A stretch of 64,000 nt of DNA from positions 1 to 64,000 of the forward strand of contig NZ_FUIC01000033.1 of assembly GCF_900163695.1 (NCBI RefSeq), given 5' to 3'. Source of the stretch: Gulosibacter sp. 10. Lineage in GTDB: Bacteria; Actinomycetota; Actinomycetes; Actinomycetales; Microbacteriaceae. Below the pieces are notes generated by a model. The model saw only the letters and a list, made by a program, of their open reading frames with translations, had not been told where the DNA came from and did no database searches. The position numbers and the translations under genes are program-made. Positions 53,600-61,586 of this stretch are shown here, one piece after another. Each line of letters opens with the position of its first letter. Position 1 is the stretch's first letter.

Positions 53600-53640
53600 A
53601 GATGTCTTCCGGATGCGCCCGACGCACCGCGCCGTTCACC

Positions 53641-53725
53641 GCAGACAATCCCTTCGCCAGTACTAACTGGATCAGGTTCAACGGGTGCGATCTCAGCCGC
53701 GCGAACGCGGCGCCCCGTGCCTTGG
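53641..53725 (-). promoter_or_regulatory. TPP riboswitch (THI element)
   Basis: The minus-strand RNA carries the conserved TPP aptamer: ACGGGGCGCC, then GGCUGAGAUCGCACCCG, then UUGAACCUGAUCCAGUUAGU and CUGGCGAAGGGA. The CUGAGA, GAACCUGAUC and GAAGGGA signatures are all intact and in the right order. It lies 70 bases before the SDR start. TPP binding normally lowers expression. The exact ends are approximate. Confidence 0.95.
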
Positions 53726-53869
53726 CCTCCGACCCTAGCAAACGGATGCGACGGGGCGGGCGCGGCCTGCGCGGCCTGCGCGGCCTGCGTCGTCTGCGCG
53801 CCCCGGCGCGGTCTGCAGGTCTGCACTTCCTGCGCCTCTGCGTCACTGCTCGGCCTGCGCCCTCATTGC

Positions 53870-54577
53870 GCCGAATAGCCGAGCGGCGGCTGCATCCTCG
53901 ATGGCCGCGCCATACGACCCATGGACGCAGCAGACACAATCAGCCGACCCCACCGCATCCCACACCGTCACGCCGACCTACCTCGATGCGCCGAATAGCC
54001 GGGCGACGGCCACCCAGGCGACGGCCCCGCCATGTGACACATGGGCGCAACAGGACGAACACCGCGCCCCGCCCACCGGCACCAGAACCGCATCCCCCGA
54101 TGCGCCAAATAGCCGGGCGACGGCCGCATCCTCGATGGCCACGCCATACGACCCATGGACGCAGCAGGCACAATCAGCCGACCCCACCCCTACGCATCGC
54201 GCACGATCCCGCCAACATGCCCCCGATGGGACAAATAGCCGGGCGACAACCGCACCCTCGACGGCCCCGCTATCTGACACATGGGCACAACAGGGCGAGC
54301 ACCGCGCCTCACCACCGGCACCAGAACCGCATCCTCGTTGCGTCACATGGCCGAGCTGCGACCGCACCATCGATGGCCCCGCTATCTGACACATGGGCGC
54401 AACAAGGCGGGCGCCGCGCCCCACCCACCGGCACCAGAACCGCATCCCCCGATGGGACAAATAGCCGGGCGACGGCCACCCAGGCGACGGCGCCGCTATA
54501 CGACCCACGCACGCAGCAGGCGCGGCCGCCGGGTCGACGGCCGCGCCATGCGACGCGAAGCGGTACCGCCCGGTGCC
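53870..54577. repeat. Array of alternating ~115-bp tandem repeats
   Basis: Six imperfect units begin with AATAGCCGGGCGACGGCC-like sequence at about 53874, 53994, 54108, 54234, 54346 and 54460, each 112-126 bases. Units 1 and 3 share ATACGACCCATGGACGCAGCAG and CAATCAGCCGACCCCA; units 2, 4 and 5 share TGACACATGGGCGCAACA and CACCGGCACCAGAACCGC; unit 6 looks chimeric. The array thus has a ~235-bp higher-order period. It lies between the riboswitch and the Gfo/Idh gene with no convincing gene. Between 53726 and 53870 are short CGGCCTGCG repeats. Confidence 0.85.
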
Positions 54578-55582
54578 TCAGCCCGGGTACTCGATGCGCT
54601 CGGCGCGCCCCGAGGCCAGCGAGCGGGTGGCCGCCTCCGCGACGGCCTGCGCCTTGAGGCCGTCGCGCAGGGTGACCGGCATGACGCTGCTGCCCGCCTC
54701 GAGCGCGCGCACGAAGGCGTCGAGCGAGGCCGCATAGGTGGGCTGCACGCGCTCGAACCAGCCCGCGTGGAGGCCGTTCGACACGGCGCGGTCGCCGACG
54801 AGCCGGGTGACGTTGCCGGCGCGCATCCGTCCCGACTCCGCCAGGCCCTTCGAGCCGAGCACCTCGATGCGCTCGTCGTAGCCGTAGGCGGTCTCGCGCA
54901 CGCTGTCGATCTGCACGAGCCCGCCGCCGGGGAGGCGGAGCGTCGCCACGGAGGTGTCGACGTCGCCGATCTCGCCCACGCGCGGGTCGGTCGCGACCGC
55001 GCCCATCACCTGCACCTCCACCGGATCGACCCCGAGGATCCACCGCGCGAGGTCGAAGAAGTGGACGGTCTGGTCGCGCATCTGCCCGCCCGAGACCTCG
55101 AGGTAGGCGATCGGCGGCAGCGAGGGGCCGCGGGAGGTCATCTGCACGAGCGAGGGCGTGCCGAGCTCGCCCGTGCGCACGAGGCGCTGCAGCTCCGCGT
55201 GGTCGCGGTCGAAGCGGCGGTTGAAGTCCACCATCGCGGGGATGCCGGCGGCCTCGACGTACTCGACGATCTCGACGGCGCGGTCCAGGGCGGCGTCGAT
55301 GGGCTTCTCGACGAAGGCCGCGATGCCGGCATCCGCGGCCCGGCGCAGGTGCTCGGCGTGCGTGTCGGTGGAGGAGGCGATCACGACCGCGTCGATCTCG
55401 GCCGGGTCGAAGGCCCGGTCCACGTCGGCGACGGCCTCCGCACCATGCTCGGCGGCGAGCGCACCCGCGCGGTCCGGATCGACGTCGTAGACGAGCCGGA
55501 AGTCGATGCCTGCGTTCGCGGCGAGGCTCGCGGCGTGGACGGAGCCGATGAAGCCGGCGCCGATGAGGGCGAAGCGTTGCAT
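54578..55582 (-). CDS. Gfo/Idh/MocA oxidoreductase, inositol 2-dehydrogenase-like
   Basis: A 334-residue NAD(P)-dependent dehydrogenase. The Rossmann motif is GAGFIGSVHAASL, the EKP motif is FVEKPID and the substrate-side GGQMRDQTVHFFDLARW supplies the Asp and His. The latter segment and overall length resemble inositol 2-dehydrogenase (IolG), which oxidises myo-inositol to scyllo-inosose. The ATG has AAAAGG upstream. Its place beside a sugar ABC operon and IolE-like and Gfo/Idh genes supports polyol or inositol use. Substrate assignment is moderate. Confidence 0.82.
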   Translation of the reverse strand: MQRFALIGAGFIGSVHAASLAANAGIDFRLVYDVDPDRAGALAAEHGAEAVADVDRAFDPAEIDAVVIASSTDTHAEHLRRAADAGIAAFVEKPIDAALDRAVEIVEYVEAAGIPAMVDFNRRFDRDHAELQRLVRTGELGTPSLVQMTSRGPSLPPIAYLEVSGGQMRDQTVHFFDLARWILGVDPVEVQVMGAVATDPRVGEIGDVDTSVATLRLPGGGLVQIDSVRETAYGYDERIEVLGSKGLAESGRMRAGNVTRLVGDRAVSNGLHAGWFERVQPTYAASLDAFVRALEAGSSVMPVTLRDGLKAQAVAEAATRSLASGRAERIEYPG

Positions 55583-55594
55583 TCCTTTTCCCCT

Positions 55595-55613
55595 TTGTAA
55601 GGACTTTTGTCCG
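55595..55613. promoter_or_regulatory. Candidate operator of the IolG-like gene
   Basis: TTGTAAGGACTTTTGTCC contains the palindrome GGAC-TTTT-GTCC and lies 13-31 bases before the start codon. No second copy was found near the other genes of the locus. Confidence 0.35.
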
Positions 55614-55636
55614 CTCAGCCTAGTGGTCGTGCACTG

Positions 55637-55695
55637 CGGATGCGTCGCAGTCCGCGGTTATGCAGAAGCCATAACCGCGAACTGCGACGCATCCG
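55637..55695. repeat. Intergenic inverted repeat, copy 8
   Basis: CGGATGCGTCGCAGTCCGCGG pairs with CCGCGAACTGCGACGCATCCG across GTTATG/CATAAC. It lies between the IolG-like gene and the binding-protein gene, both on the minus strand. Confidence 0.92.
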
Positions 55696-55821
55696 TCGAG
55701 GGTACGGGTCCGACCCGCCCTCCACGTCCGAGCCGAGCTGTTCAATCGGTCTCGAACGGCCCGGGCCGCCGCCGGCGAGCAGCCTCCGGTCGACGGGCAG
55801 GGCGCGCCCGAGGAGCACCCG

Positions 55822-56787
55822 TTATTCGAGGCTCTCGCGATACTCGGCCGCGTTCTCGTCCGTCACGAGGGTCGCGTCCACCGAGATCTCGCGGTCGAAG
55901 GTCTCCCCCGCCGCGATCTGGGTCGCGACCTCGATGGCCTGGTAGCCCATCTCGCGCGCTCCCTGCGCCATCGTCGCATCCAGCTCGCCGGCCTCGATCG
56001 AATCGATCGCGTCGGAGTCGCCGTTCACGCCGACGATGAGGAAATCGTCGACGTCGAGGCCGGCGCCCTTGATCGCCTCGATGGCGCCGAGCGCCATATC
56101 GTCGTTCGCGGCGAAGATCACGCTGATTTCCGGGTTCGCCTGCAAGGCGTCCGCGGTGACGGAGCGCCCCTCGGCGCGGTCGGAGTTGGCGGGCAGGTCG
56201 GAGACGACCTCGAGGCCCGAGCCCTCCCACGCCTCGATCGCCCCGTCGATCCGATCGTCGGTGCTCGGGTTGCCCGGCACGCCGCGGATGGTGAGCACCT
56301 CGCCCTCGCCGGCCTCCTCGAGGATCCACTCGCCGGCCTGCTGGCCGAGCTCGTAGTTGTTCGTCCCGATGAAGGTCTCGGCGCCGTCCCAGCCCTCGAT
56401 GTCGGTGTCGAGCAGCACGACCGGCACGCCGCTGTCCACCGCGCTCTGCAGCACGGGCTGCAGCTGCTCGGCCTGCGTGGGCGCGACCACCAGGACATCC
56501 GGGTCGTGGAGCAGGTCCGCCTGGATGCGGTCGATCTGCTCCTGCACCGCGGTCTCCGCCGAGGCGCCGCCGACCGTCGTGCTGGTCCCGAATTCCTCGG
56601 CCGCGTCCTCGACGCCTCGCTGGACGACCTGCCAGTAGGGCGCCGTGGTGGTCTTCAGCACCACCGGGATGACCAGCTGATCGCCGTCGCCCCCGCCACC
56701 GCCGCCGGTCTCCCCCGAGCATCCCGTGAGGGCGAGCAGACCCGCCGCCACCAACCCGGTTATCCGGGTGCTTCTCTTGAATCCCAT
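55822..56787 (-). CDS. Sugar ABC transporter substrate-binding lipoprotein (second system)
   Basis: A 321-residue RbsB-type binding protein. Lipobox ALTGC makes Cys23 the lipid anchor, followed by a Gly-rich stretch. The mature domain has IPVVLKTTTAPYWQVVQRGVEDAAEEFG, VLVVAPTQAEQLQPVLQSAVDSGVPVVLLDTDI and FAANDDMALGAIEAIKGAGLDVDD. The FIGTNNYELGQQAGEWI segment resembles myo-inositol or ribose binders. The ATG has AGGAGG upstream. It lies 5 bases after the ATPase gene, third in the operon (order permease, ATPase, binding protein). Confidence 0.9.
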   Translation of the reverse strand: MGFKRSTRITGLVAAGLLALTGCSGETGGGGGGDGDQLVIPVVLKTTTAPYWQVVQRGVEDAAEEFGTSTTVGGASAETAVQEQIDRIQADLLHDPDVLVVAPTQAEQLQPVLQSAVDSGVPVVLLDTDIEGWDGAETFIGTNNYELGQQAGEWILEEAGEGEVLTIRGVPGNPSTDDRIDGAIEAWEGSGLEVVSDLPANSDRAEGRSVTADALQANPEISVIFAANDDMALGAIEAIKGAGLDVDDFLIVGVNGDSDAIDSIEAGELDATMAQGAREMGYQAIEVATQIAAGETFDREISVDATLVTDENAAEYRESLE

Positions 56788-56792
56788 GGTTC

Positions 56793-57578
56793 CTATACCT
56801 CCTGCTTCGTTGCACCGACGATGAGGGAGACCATCTCCGCCATCGTCTCCTCGGTCGGCTCGAGCTGGCCGACCACCCCTCCCTGCCGCATGATGACAGC
56901 CCGATCGCACACCTCGACCACGTGATCCATGTTGTGCGAGATCAAGATCACCGAGATGTCGTACTTTTCGGGAAGCTCTTTGATCGTGTTCAGGACATTC
57001 CGCGTCTCCCGGAGCCCGAGCGCCGCGGTGGGCTCGTCCAGGATCAGCACCTTGCTCGCGAACGCCACCGCCCGGGCCACCGCCACGGCCTGCCGCTGCC
57101 CGCCCGACATCAGCCCTACCGATGCGGAGAAACTGGGCAGGTGCACCTGCAGCGTCTCGAGCCGCCGTCGGGCGTCCTTCTCCATCGCCTTGCGGTCCAG
57201 CCACCCCAGCGCCCGGAATCTCCTCGGCCTGGTCAATTCATTGCCGAGATAGAGATTGTTCACGATGCCGAGATTGTCGAAAAGCGCGAGGTCCTGATAG
57301 ACCGCCTCGATTCCGTATTCCCTGGCATCGGTGGGCGATTTGAAATGCACGGGCTTGCCGTCGATCAGCATCTCGCCGCTCGTGAGCTGATGCACGCCCG
57401 TGATCGCCTTGATCAGCGTGGATTTTCCGGCGCCGTTGTCGCCGAGCAATCCGAGCACCTGACGATGGCCGAGTTCGAGATTCACTCCGTTCAGCGCCCG
57501 CACCGGGCCGAAGAGCTTCGTGGCATTGCGGATTTCGAGCACCGGTGCCGATTCGGAAGAACGCTGCGCATCCGACAT
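56793..57578 (-). CDS. Sugar ABC transporter ATP-binding protein (single NBD, FrcA-like)
   Basis: A 261-residue ATPase with only one nucleotide-binding domain: Walker A GDNGAGKST (46-54), signature LMSGGQRQAVAVARA and Walker B VLILDEPTAALG. Most transporters of this family have two fused domains, as at 47185; FrcA-type systems use a single one that dimerises. The N-terminal region GPVRALNGVNLELGHRQVLGLL is typical. It lies 1 base downstream of the permease gene. Its partner binding protein follows. Confidence 0.92.
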   Translation of the reverse strand: MSDAQRSSESAPVLEIRNATKLFGPVRALNGVNLELGHRQVLGLLGDNGAGKSTLIKAITGVHQLTSGEMLIDGKPVHFKSPTDAREYGIEAVYQDLALFDNLGIVNNLYLGNELTRPRRFRALGWLDRKAMEKDARRRLETLQVHLPSFSASVGLMSGGQRQAVAVARAVAFASKVLILDEPTAALGLRETRNVLNTIKELPEKYDISVILISHNMDHVVEVCDRAVIMRQGGVVGQLEPTEETMAEMVSLIVGATKQEV

Positions 57579-57579
57579 C

Positions 57580-58641
57580 TCAGGCCTCCTTCTCTTGGGC
57601 GATCGCTTCCCGGGGTTCCGGTTGCGCCTCGCCGGTCTTCGATTCCTCCGTGCGGGCCGATTTCAGCCGGTTCTCCAACCGCTGGCGCACGACGTCGAGC
57701 TCGACGGCCAGGACGACCACGGTGCCCAGCGCCACGTACTGCCAGGAGGGGTTCACGTTGAGCAGGTTGAGCCCGTTCTGGATCACGCCGAGGATCAGGG
57801 CCCCGACCATCGCGCCGAACACCGTGCCCCGGCCGCCGAAGAAGCTCGCGCCGCCGATGATCACGGCGGCGATGGCCGAGAGCTCGAGCAGCATTCCCGC
57901 CGTGGGATAGGCCGAGTTCGTCTGCCCGGAGACCACCAGCCCCGCCACGCCCGCGAAGAACCCGCTCATCACGTAGACCGAGATGAGCACGCGGTCGACC
58001 GGGATGCCGACGCGCTTGGCGCCCTCCTTGTTCGCGCCGACCGCGTAGATCCACTGGCCCCAGGTGATCCTCGTGAGCAGGATGTGGACGAGCACCGCGA
58101 GCACGAGCACGAGGATGACGGCCACCGGCACTCCGAGGATGCGCTTCGAGCCCAGCGCCTGGATCGCGACCGGCATGCCGGTGATCGGGCTCCCGTCCGA
58201 GATGAGCAGCGCCGCGCCGCGCGCGACCATCATCATCGCGAGCGTGGCCAGGAACGGATGCGGCAGCTTGCCCTTCACGAAGAGCGTGCCGCTGATCGCC
58301 CCCGCCAACGCGCCGCCGAGCACCATCGTCGGGATGATCAGCCAGCCGTCCACGATCCCCGTGTGCCTCACCCAGAGCGCCCCGAGGATACTCGAGAAGG
58401 CGATGACCGAGCCGACCGAGAGGTCGATGCCCGCCGTGATGATGACGAGCAGCTGCCCGAGCGCCAGCAGCGCGACCACCGAGGATTCGAGGCCGATGTT
58501 CCCCAGGTTCCTCCCCGAGAGGAATACCGGCGTGAGCAGGCTCAGCACGATCACCAGGACCAGCAGCATGAGCGCCGGCCCCATGCGCACCGCCGTGAGC
58601 GCGAGTGTAAGTCGTTGACTACCTTTTTGCGGTTGGGTCAT
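57580..58641 (-). CDS. Sugar ABC transporter permease (second system)
   Basis: A 353-residue RbsC/FrcC-type permease from the ATG at 58641 (AGGAGG upstream). Helices include LVIITAGIDLSVGSVIAFSSILGALWV, and family marks GANKEGAKRVGIPVDRV (EAA-type loop) and IIGGASFFGGRGTVFGAMVGALILG are present. A charged cytoplasmic C-terminus (ESKTGEAQPEPREAIAQEKEA) is longer than usual. First gene of the operon; promoter and LacI-type operator lie at 58905-58952, giving a ~275-base leader. Confidence 0.92.
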   Translation of the reverse strand: MTQPQKGSQRLTLALTAVRMGPALMLLVLVIVLSLLTPVFLSGRNLGNIGLESSVVALLALGQLLVIITAGIDLSVGSVIAFSSILGALWVRHTGIVDGWLIIPTMVLGGALAGAISGTLFVKGKLPHPFLATLAMMMVARGAALLISDGSPITGMPVAIQALGSKRILGVPVAVILVLVLAVLVHILLTRITWGQWIYAVGANKEGAKRVGIPVDRVLISVYVMSGFFAGVAGLVVSGQTNSAYPTAGMLLELSAIAAVIIGGASFFGGRGTVFGAMVGALILGVIQNGLNLLNVNPSWQYVALGTVVVLAVELDVVRQRLENRLKSARTEESKTGEAQPEPREAIAQEKEA

Positions 58642-58904
58642 CCTGTTCCGCCTCCTTGCGGTCATCACCCCGGCGCATCATTGCGCCGTTATCCATTCAG
58701 CCGTCCGGTCAGATCGGAATTCCGAAACGCACTGCAGATGAATGCGGTCAGGAAAGGTCTGCTCCGCGATCGACTTCGATACGCGAATCGATATCGCCGG
58801 TCATCAGACATGGGACGCGATAGGGAAAGCTCTCGCGAATGCTTTCGCCGAGCTCGCAGTATTTCTGCATCCGTCCCGGATGCCATCGACCGAATTCTGT
58901 ATCA

Positions 58905-58952
58905 ACTAGAGCGGTCTAGTAGATAGTAGCTCTCGCACGGTCGACTTTTCAA
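58905..58952 (-). promoter_or_regulatory. Promoter and LacI-type operator of the second ABC operon
   Basis: On the minus strand TTGAAA (58947-58952) and TACTAT (58923-58928) are spaced by 18 bases. The palindrome ACTAGA-GCGG-TCTAGT (58905-58920) begins 2 bases after the -10 box, so a bound repressor would block initiation. It matches the CTAGAGCGCTCTAG sites near the LacI gene at 63774 and 63795 in all but one base. The rest of the 561-base spacer (58642-59202) is an unusually AT-richer leader with no clear gene, then copy 9 of the inverted repeat. Confidence 0.75.
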
Positions 58953-59114
58953 GACCCAGCATCGGGTACGGCGAACGAGTTCCCCGTGGGGCCGTTCGGG
59001 CACGGCGTTCGCCCCTCCCGGAGCGTGCGGGGCCGGGCGTCGGCGAAGCCGATGCCCGGCCGGCGCAGAGACCCTCCTGCCCCGCTTCATCGCGGAGGGG
59101 CGCGTGCTCGTCGT

Positions 59115-59198
59115 CGAGCCCTCTCACGCAGATGCGCCGCAGTCGGTCGTTATCGAGACGCCATAACGACCGGCTGCGGCGCATCCGTGAAGGGCTCG
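59115..59198. repeat. Intergenic inverted repeat, copy 9 (extended)
   Basis: The longest copy: an outer CGAGCCCT/AGGGCTCG stem, then GATGCGCCGCAG...CTGCGGCGCATC, and an inner GGTCGTTAT/ATAACGACC stem. The inner bases differ from other copies (GCCGCAGTCGGTCG) with matching changes on both arms. It lies 4 bases after the ferritin stop. Confidence 0.9.
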
Positions 59199-59202
59199 GG
59201 GT

Positions 59203-59706
59203 CTAGTCCTCGCCCTCCTCGCGCGAGCCGAGCTGCTTGTCGATCTCGAGCAGGCCCGAGCCGTCGCCGGCGAGCAGCTCGATGCGGCCGATGATCTCGC
59301 TCACGGTCGACTCCTCCTCGACCTGCTCGTCGAGGAACCAGTGCAGCAGCGGACGCGAGTCGATGTCGCCGACCTTGTCGGCCACCCGGTACAGGTTGCG
59401 GATGGACTCCGACACCTTCTCCTCGTGCGCGAGCGAGGCCTTGAAGGCGTCGAGCGCGTTGTCCACGGTGCTCCCCGAGAGCTCGATGGTCTTCAGCACG
59501 GGGTGGGCGTCGCGGTCGAGCAGGTACTGCGTGAACTTCTGCGCGTGCTCGACCTCCTCCTCGGCCTGGGCGAGGAACCACTTGGCGATGCCGCTGAGGT
59601 CGATCGCCTCCATGTCGACGGCGAGCTGCCGGTAGACGAGCGAGGCGGTGTACTCGAGCGTGATCTGGTCGTTGATGGCGTCGGCGTATTCCTGAGCGAT
59701 TTTCAT
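59203..59706 (-). CDS. ftn: Ferritin (non-haem iron storage)
   Basis: A 167-residue four-helix bundle that oxidises Fe(II) and stores iron in a 24-subunit shell. Ferroxidase ligands are visible: Glu17-18 region in QITLEYTASLVYRQ, EEEVEHAQKF (Glu and His) in helix B, and DEQVEEESTV in helix C/D. It is a typical Ftn length and has no haem-site Met, so FtnA rather than bacterioferritin. A possible iron-regulator box overlaps its start. Monocistronic; the neighbouring sugar-catabolism genes are probably unrelated. Confidence 0.92.
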   Translation of the reverse strand: MKIAQEYADAINDQITLEYTASLVYRQLAVDMEAIDLSGIAKWFLAQAEEEVEHAQKFTQYLLDRDAHPVLKTIELSGSTVDNALDAFKASLAHEEKVSESIRNLYRVADKVGDIDSRPLLHWFLDEQVEEESTVSEIIGRIELLAGDGSGLLEIDKQLGSREEGED

Positions 59707-59719
59707 AAGGGCAACCTAA
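59701..59719 (-). promoter_or_regulatory. Possible IdeR/DtxR box at the ferritin start
   Basis: The minus strand reads TTAGGTTGCCCTTATGAAA, agreeing with the IdeR/DtxR consensus TWAGGTTAGSCTWACCTWA at 14 of 19 positions by my count. The box would overlap the ATG. Only the left half is strong. Confidence 0.35.
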
Positions 59720-59757
59720 CTTCCTTCGCTCGGGATTCCCAGTGCCGCGCCCGAGTA

Positions 59758-61215
59758 TTACCTCGCGCGGCGCTTCTCCCCGCGCTGCGTGTAGATCGCG
59801 CCGGTGGTCACGTCCTCCTCGATCGCCTCGAGGGTGCGCCCCCTCGTCTCGGGAAGGCATTTGACCACGAAGATCAGCGCGAGCAGGTTGAGCGCCCCCA
59901 GCATCAGGAACGAGCCGGTGATGCCGACCATGTCCACGACGGACGGGAAGAACAGCCCGAGCAGCGCGTTCGCGATCCACATGAAGAACACCGAGATGCC
60001 GATGCCGAGCCCGCGCATGTGCAGCGGGAAGATCTCGGAGAGGATCACCCACGTGGCGACGTTGAGGAAGGTCTGCATCGAGCCGACGAAGGCCACGACG
60101 AGCACGAGGATGACGTACGGGCGCAGCGGGTCGCCGACCGGGAACATCACCGAGGCCATGCCGATGAGCACGTGGCAGACCGTGGTCAGCGTGTACCCGA
60201 GGATGAACGTGGTGCGCCGGTTGATCCGCTCCATGTTGTAGATGGCGATCACGCTGCCGATCACGCCGATCGCACCCGGCACGACGTTCGCGATGAGCGC
60301 GGCGCTCTCGTCGAAGCCGGCCTCGACGAGCACCGTCTGCCCGTAGTAGACGATCGTGTTGATGCCGGTCAGCTGCTGGAACACGGCGACGCCGGTGCCC
60401 ACGAGCAGGATGCGCAGGAGCCACTTGTTGCGCAGCACCTCGCCGAGGCGGAGGCGCTTCTGCGTCGACGCCTCGCGCGCCCGCGTTGCGACCTCGGCGA
60501 TCTCGGCCTCGGCGCGCTCGCCGGAGCGCACGGTCTTCATGATGACGAGCGCCTCCTCCTCGCGCCCCTTCGACACGAGCCAGCGGGGCGACTCGGGCAT
60601 GCGCAGCATGCCGAAGAACAGCGCGATCGCGGGGATGGCGCAGACGGCGAGCATGATGCGCCAGACGCCGTCGAGGTGGCCCCATACGTTGCCGATGATG
60701 GCGTTGACGACGAACGCGAGGAAGGCGCCGAGCGCGATCATCACCTCGTTCCTGCCCGAGAGGGATCCGCGGATCTCGAACGGCGCGAGCTCGGCGAGGT
60801 AGACGGGGACGACGGTGGATGCGCCGCCGACCGCGATGCCGAGGATGACGCGGCCGACGACCATGACGGCGAAGTTCGGCGCGAACACGCAGAGCGCCGT
60901 GCCCAGGAGGAAGCCGAGCGCGAGGGCGACGATCGAGGGCTTGCGGCCCCACGCGTCGCTGAGCCGCCCGCCGAAGACCGCGCCGACCGCGGCGCCGAAC
61001 AGCAGCGAGGAGGTGACGACGCCCTCGGTGAGCGGCGTGAGCCCGAGCTCGACGGTCATGGGGCGCAGCGCGCCGTTGATCACGCCGGTGTCGTAGCCGA
61101 AGAGCAGGCCGCCGATCGTGGCGACGAACGCGACGACGGTGAGCCGCCGGGTATGCGGCCCCTTGGTGAGTGCGGGCAGCCCGACCCCTTCGGTGGGCTG
61201 AGGTGTTGCTGACAT
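59758..61215 (-). CDS. MFS sugar/polyol transporter (sugar-porter family)
   Basis: A 485-residue proton-coupled sugar porter with 12 helices. Diagnostic motifs: GGLLFGYDTGVINGAL (helix 1), GGRLSDAWGRKPS (loop 2-3), PESPRWLV (loop 6), QQLTGINTIVYYGQTV (helix 7) and PETRGRTLEAI (after helix 12). This set is typical of XylE/IolT/GlcP-type transporters; the inositol-like gene context makes inositol or a related polyol plausible. The ATG at 61215 is supported by the conserved start of helix 1. Confidence 0.92.
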   Translation of the reverse strand: MSATPQPTEGVGLPALTKGPHTRRLTVVAFVATIGGLLFGYDTGVINGALRPMTVELGLTPLTEGVVTSSLLFGAAVGAVFGGRLSDAWGRKPSIVALALGFLLGTALCVFAPNFAVMVVGRVILGIAVGGASTVVPVYLAELAPFEIRGSLSGRNEVMIALGAFLAFVVNAIIGNVWGHLDGVWRIMLAVCAIPAIALFFGMLRMPESPRWLVSKGREEEALVIMKTVRSGERAEAEIAEVATRAREASTQKRLRLGEVLRNKWLLRILLVGTGVAVFQQLTGINTIVYYGQTVLVEAGFDESAALIANVVPGAIGVIGSVIAIYNMERINRRTTFILGYTLTTVCHVLIGMASVMFPVGDPLRPYVILVLVVAFVGSMQTFLNVATWVILSEIFPLHMRGLGIGISVFFMWIANALLGLFFPSVVDMVGITGSFLMLGALNLLALIFVVKCLPETRGRTLEAIEEDVTTGAIYTQRGEKRRAR

Positions 61216-61387
61216 GGTGACTTCCTTGTCGAAGAGGGGGTGGATGGGTGGGCCCGAGGTGCGCTCGGGGCCGGAGCCCGCGCGCTGGGCGCGGCGTTCG
61301 GGCGCGCCGAACGTCGGGAGGATCCCGGCGGACCCGAGCCGCGCCCGGGCGATTCGGCCGCGGCGGGATGCGCGCCCGGTCCAGGCG

Positions 61388-61476
61388 CGCGCGGTTCCGG
61401 GACGCATGGTCCGGCTCGCATGGTCCCGGCGCGCACGGTTCTGGAACGCACGGTCCCGGTGCGCACGGCTCCGGTG
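61388..61476. repeat. 15-bp minisatellite, six units
   Basis: Units of the form CGCACGGTCCCGGTG repeat at 61388, 61403, 61417, 61432, 61447 and 61462 (one 14-base unit). They lie in the 371-base spacer between the MFS and Gfo/Idh genes, where I see no gene. The period and base make-up recall the array at 3917-4018, but the sequences differ. Confidence 0.8.
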
Positions 61477-61586
61477 CGCAGAGACAAGCGCACACCGACA
61501 CGGCGCGGATGCACCGGCACAGCACGGATGCGCCGGCGCCGTATGGGCGTCGCGCGGGGTGTCCGGGCCCCGCGCGACGCGTCTGA

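Noticed and set aside
53978-54508. A minus-strand frame with repeating VARLF-like peptides in the tandem array
   Set aside because: The repeat unit length varies (112-126) so the frame only stays open by chance; no ribosome site or known motif is present.
53870-54577. CRISPR-like array
   Set aside because: Units are ~115 bp, imperfect throughout and contiguous without unique spacers; no cas gene is present.
58642-58904. A small gene in the ABC-operon leader (minus frame 58689-58886)
   Set aside because: It is Arg/Ser-rich, lacks a convincing ribosome site and lies between the promoter/operator and the permease start, where a leader is expected.
61388-61476. Repeat peptide read as CAPEP/CAPGP units on the minus strand
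   Set aside because: One unit is 14 bases, so the frame would shift; no start or ribosome site gives a gene in this spacer.
59150-61525. A 791-codon minus frame across ferritin, the MFS gene and the 15-bp repeats
   Set aside because: It is out of frame with both well-supported genes, is extremely Arg-rich and runs through a minisatellite. The conserved motifs lie in the other frames.
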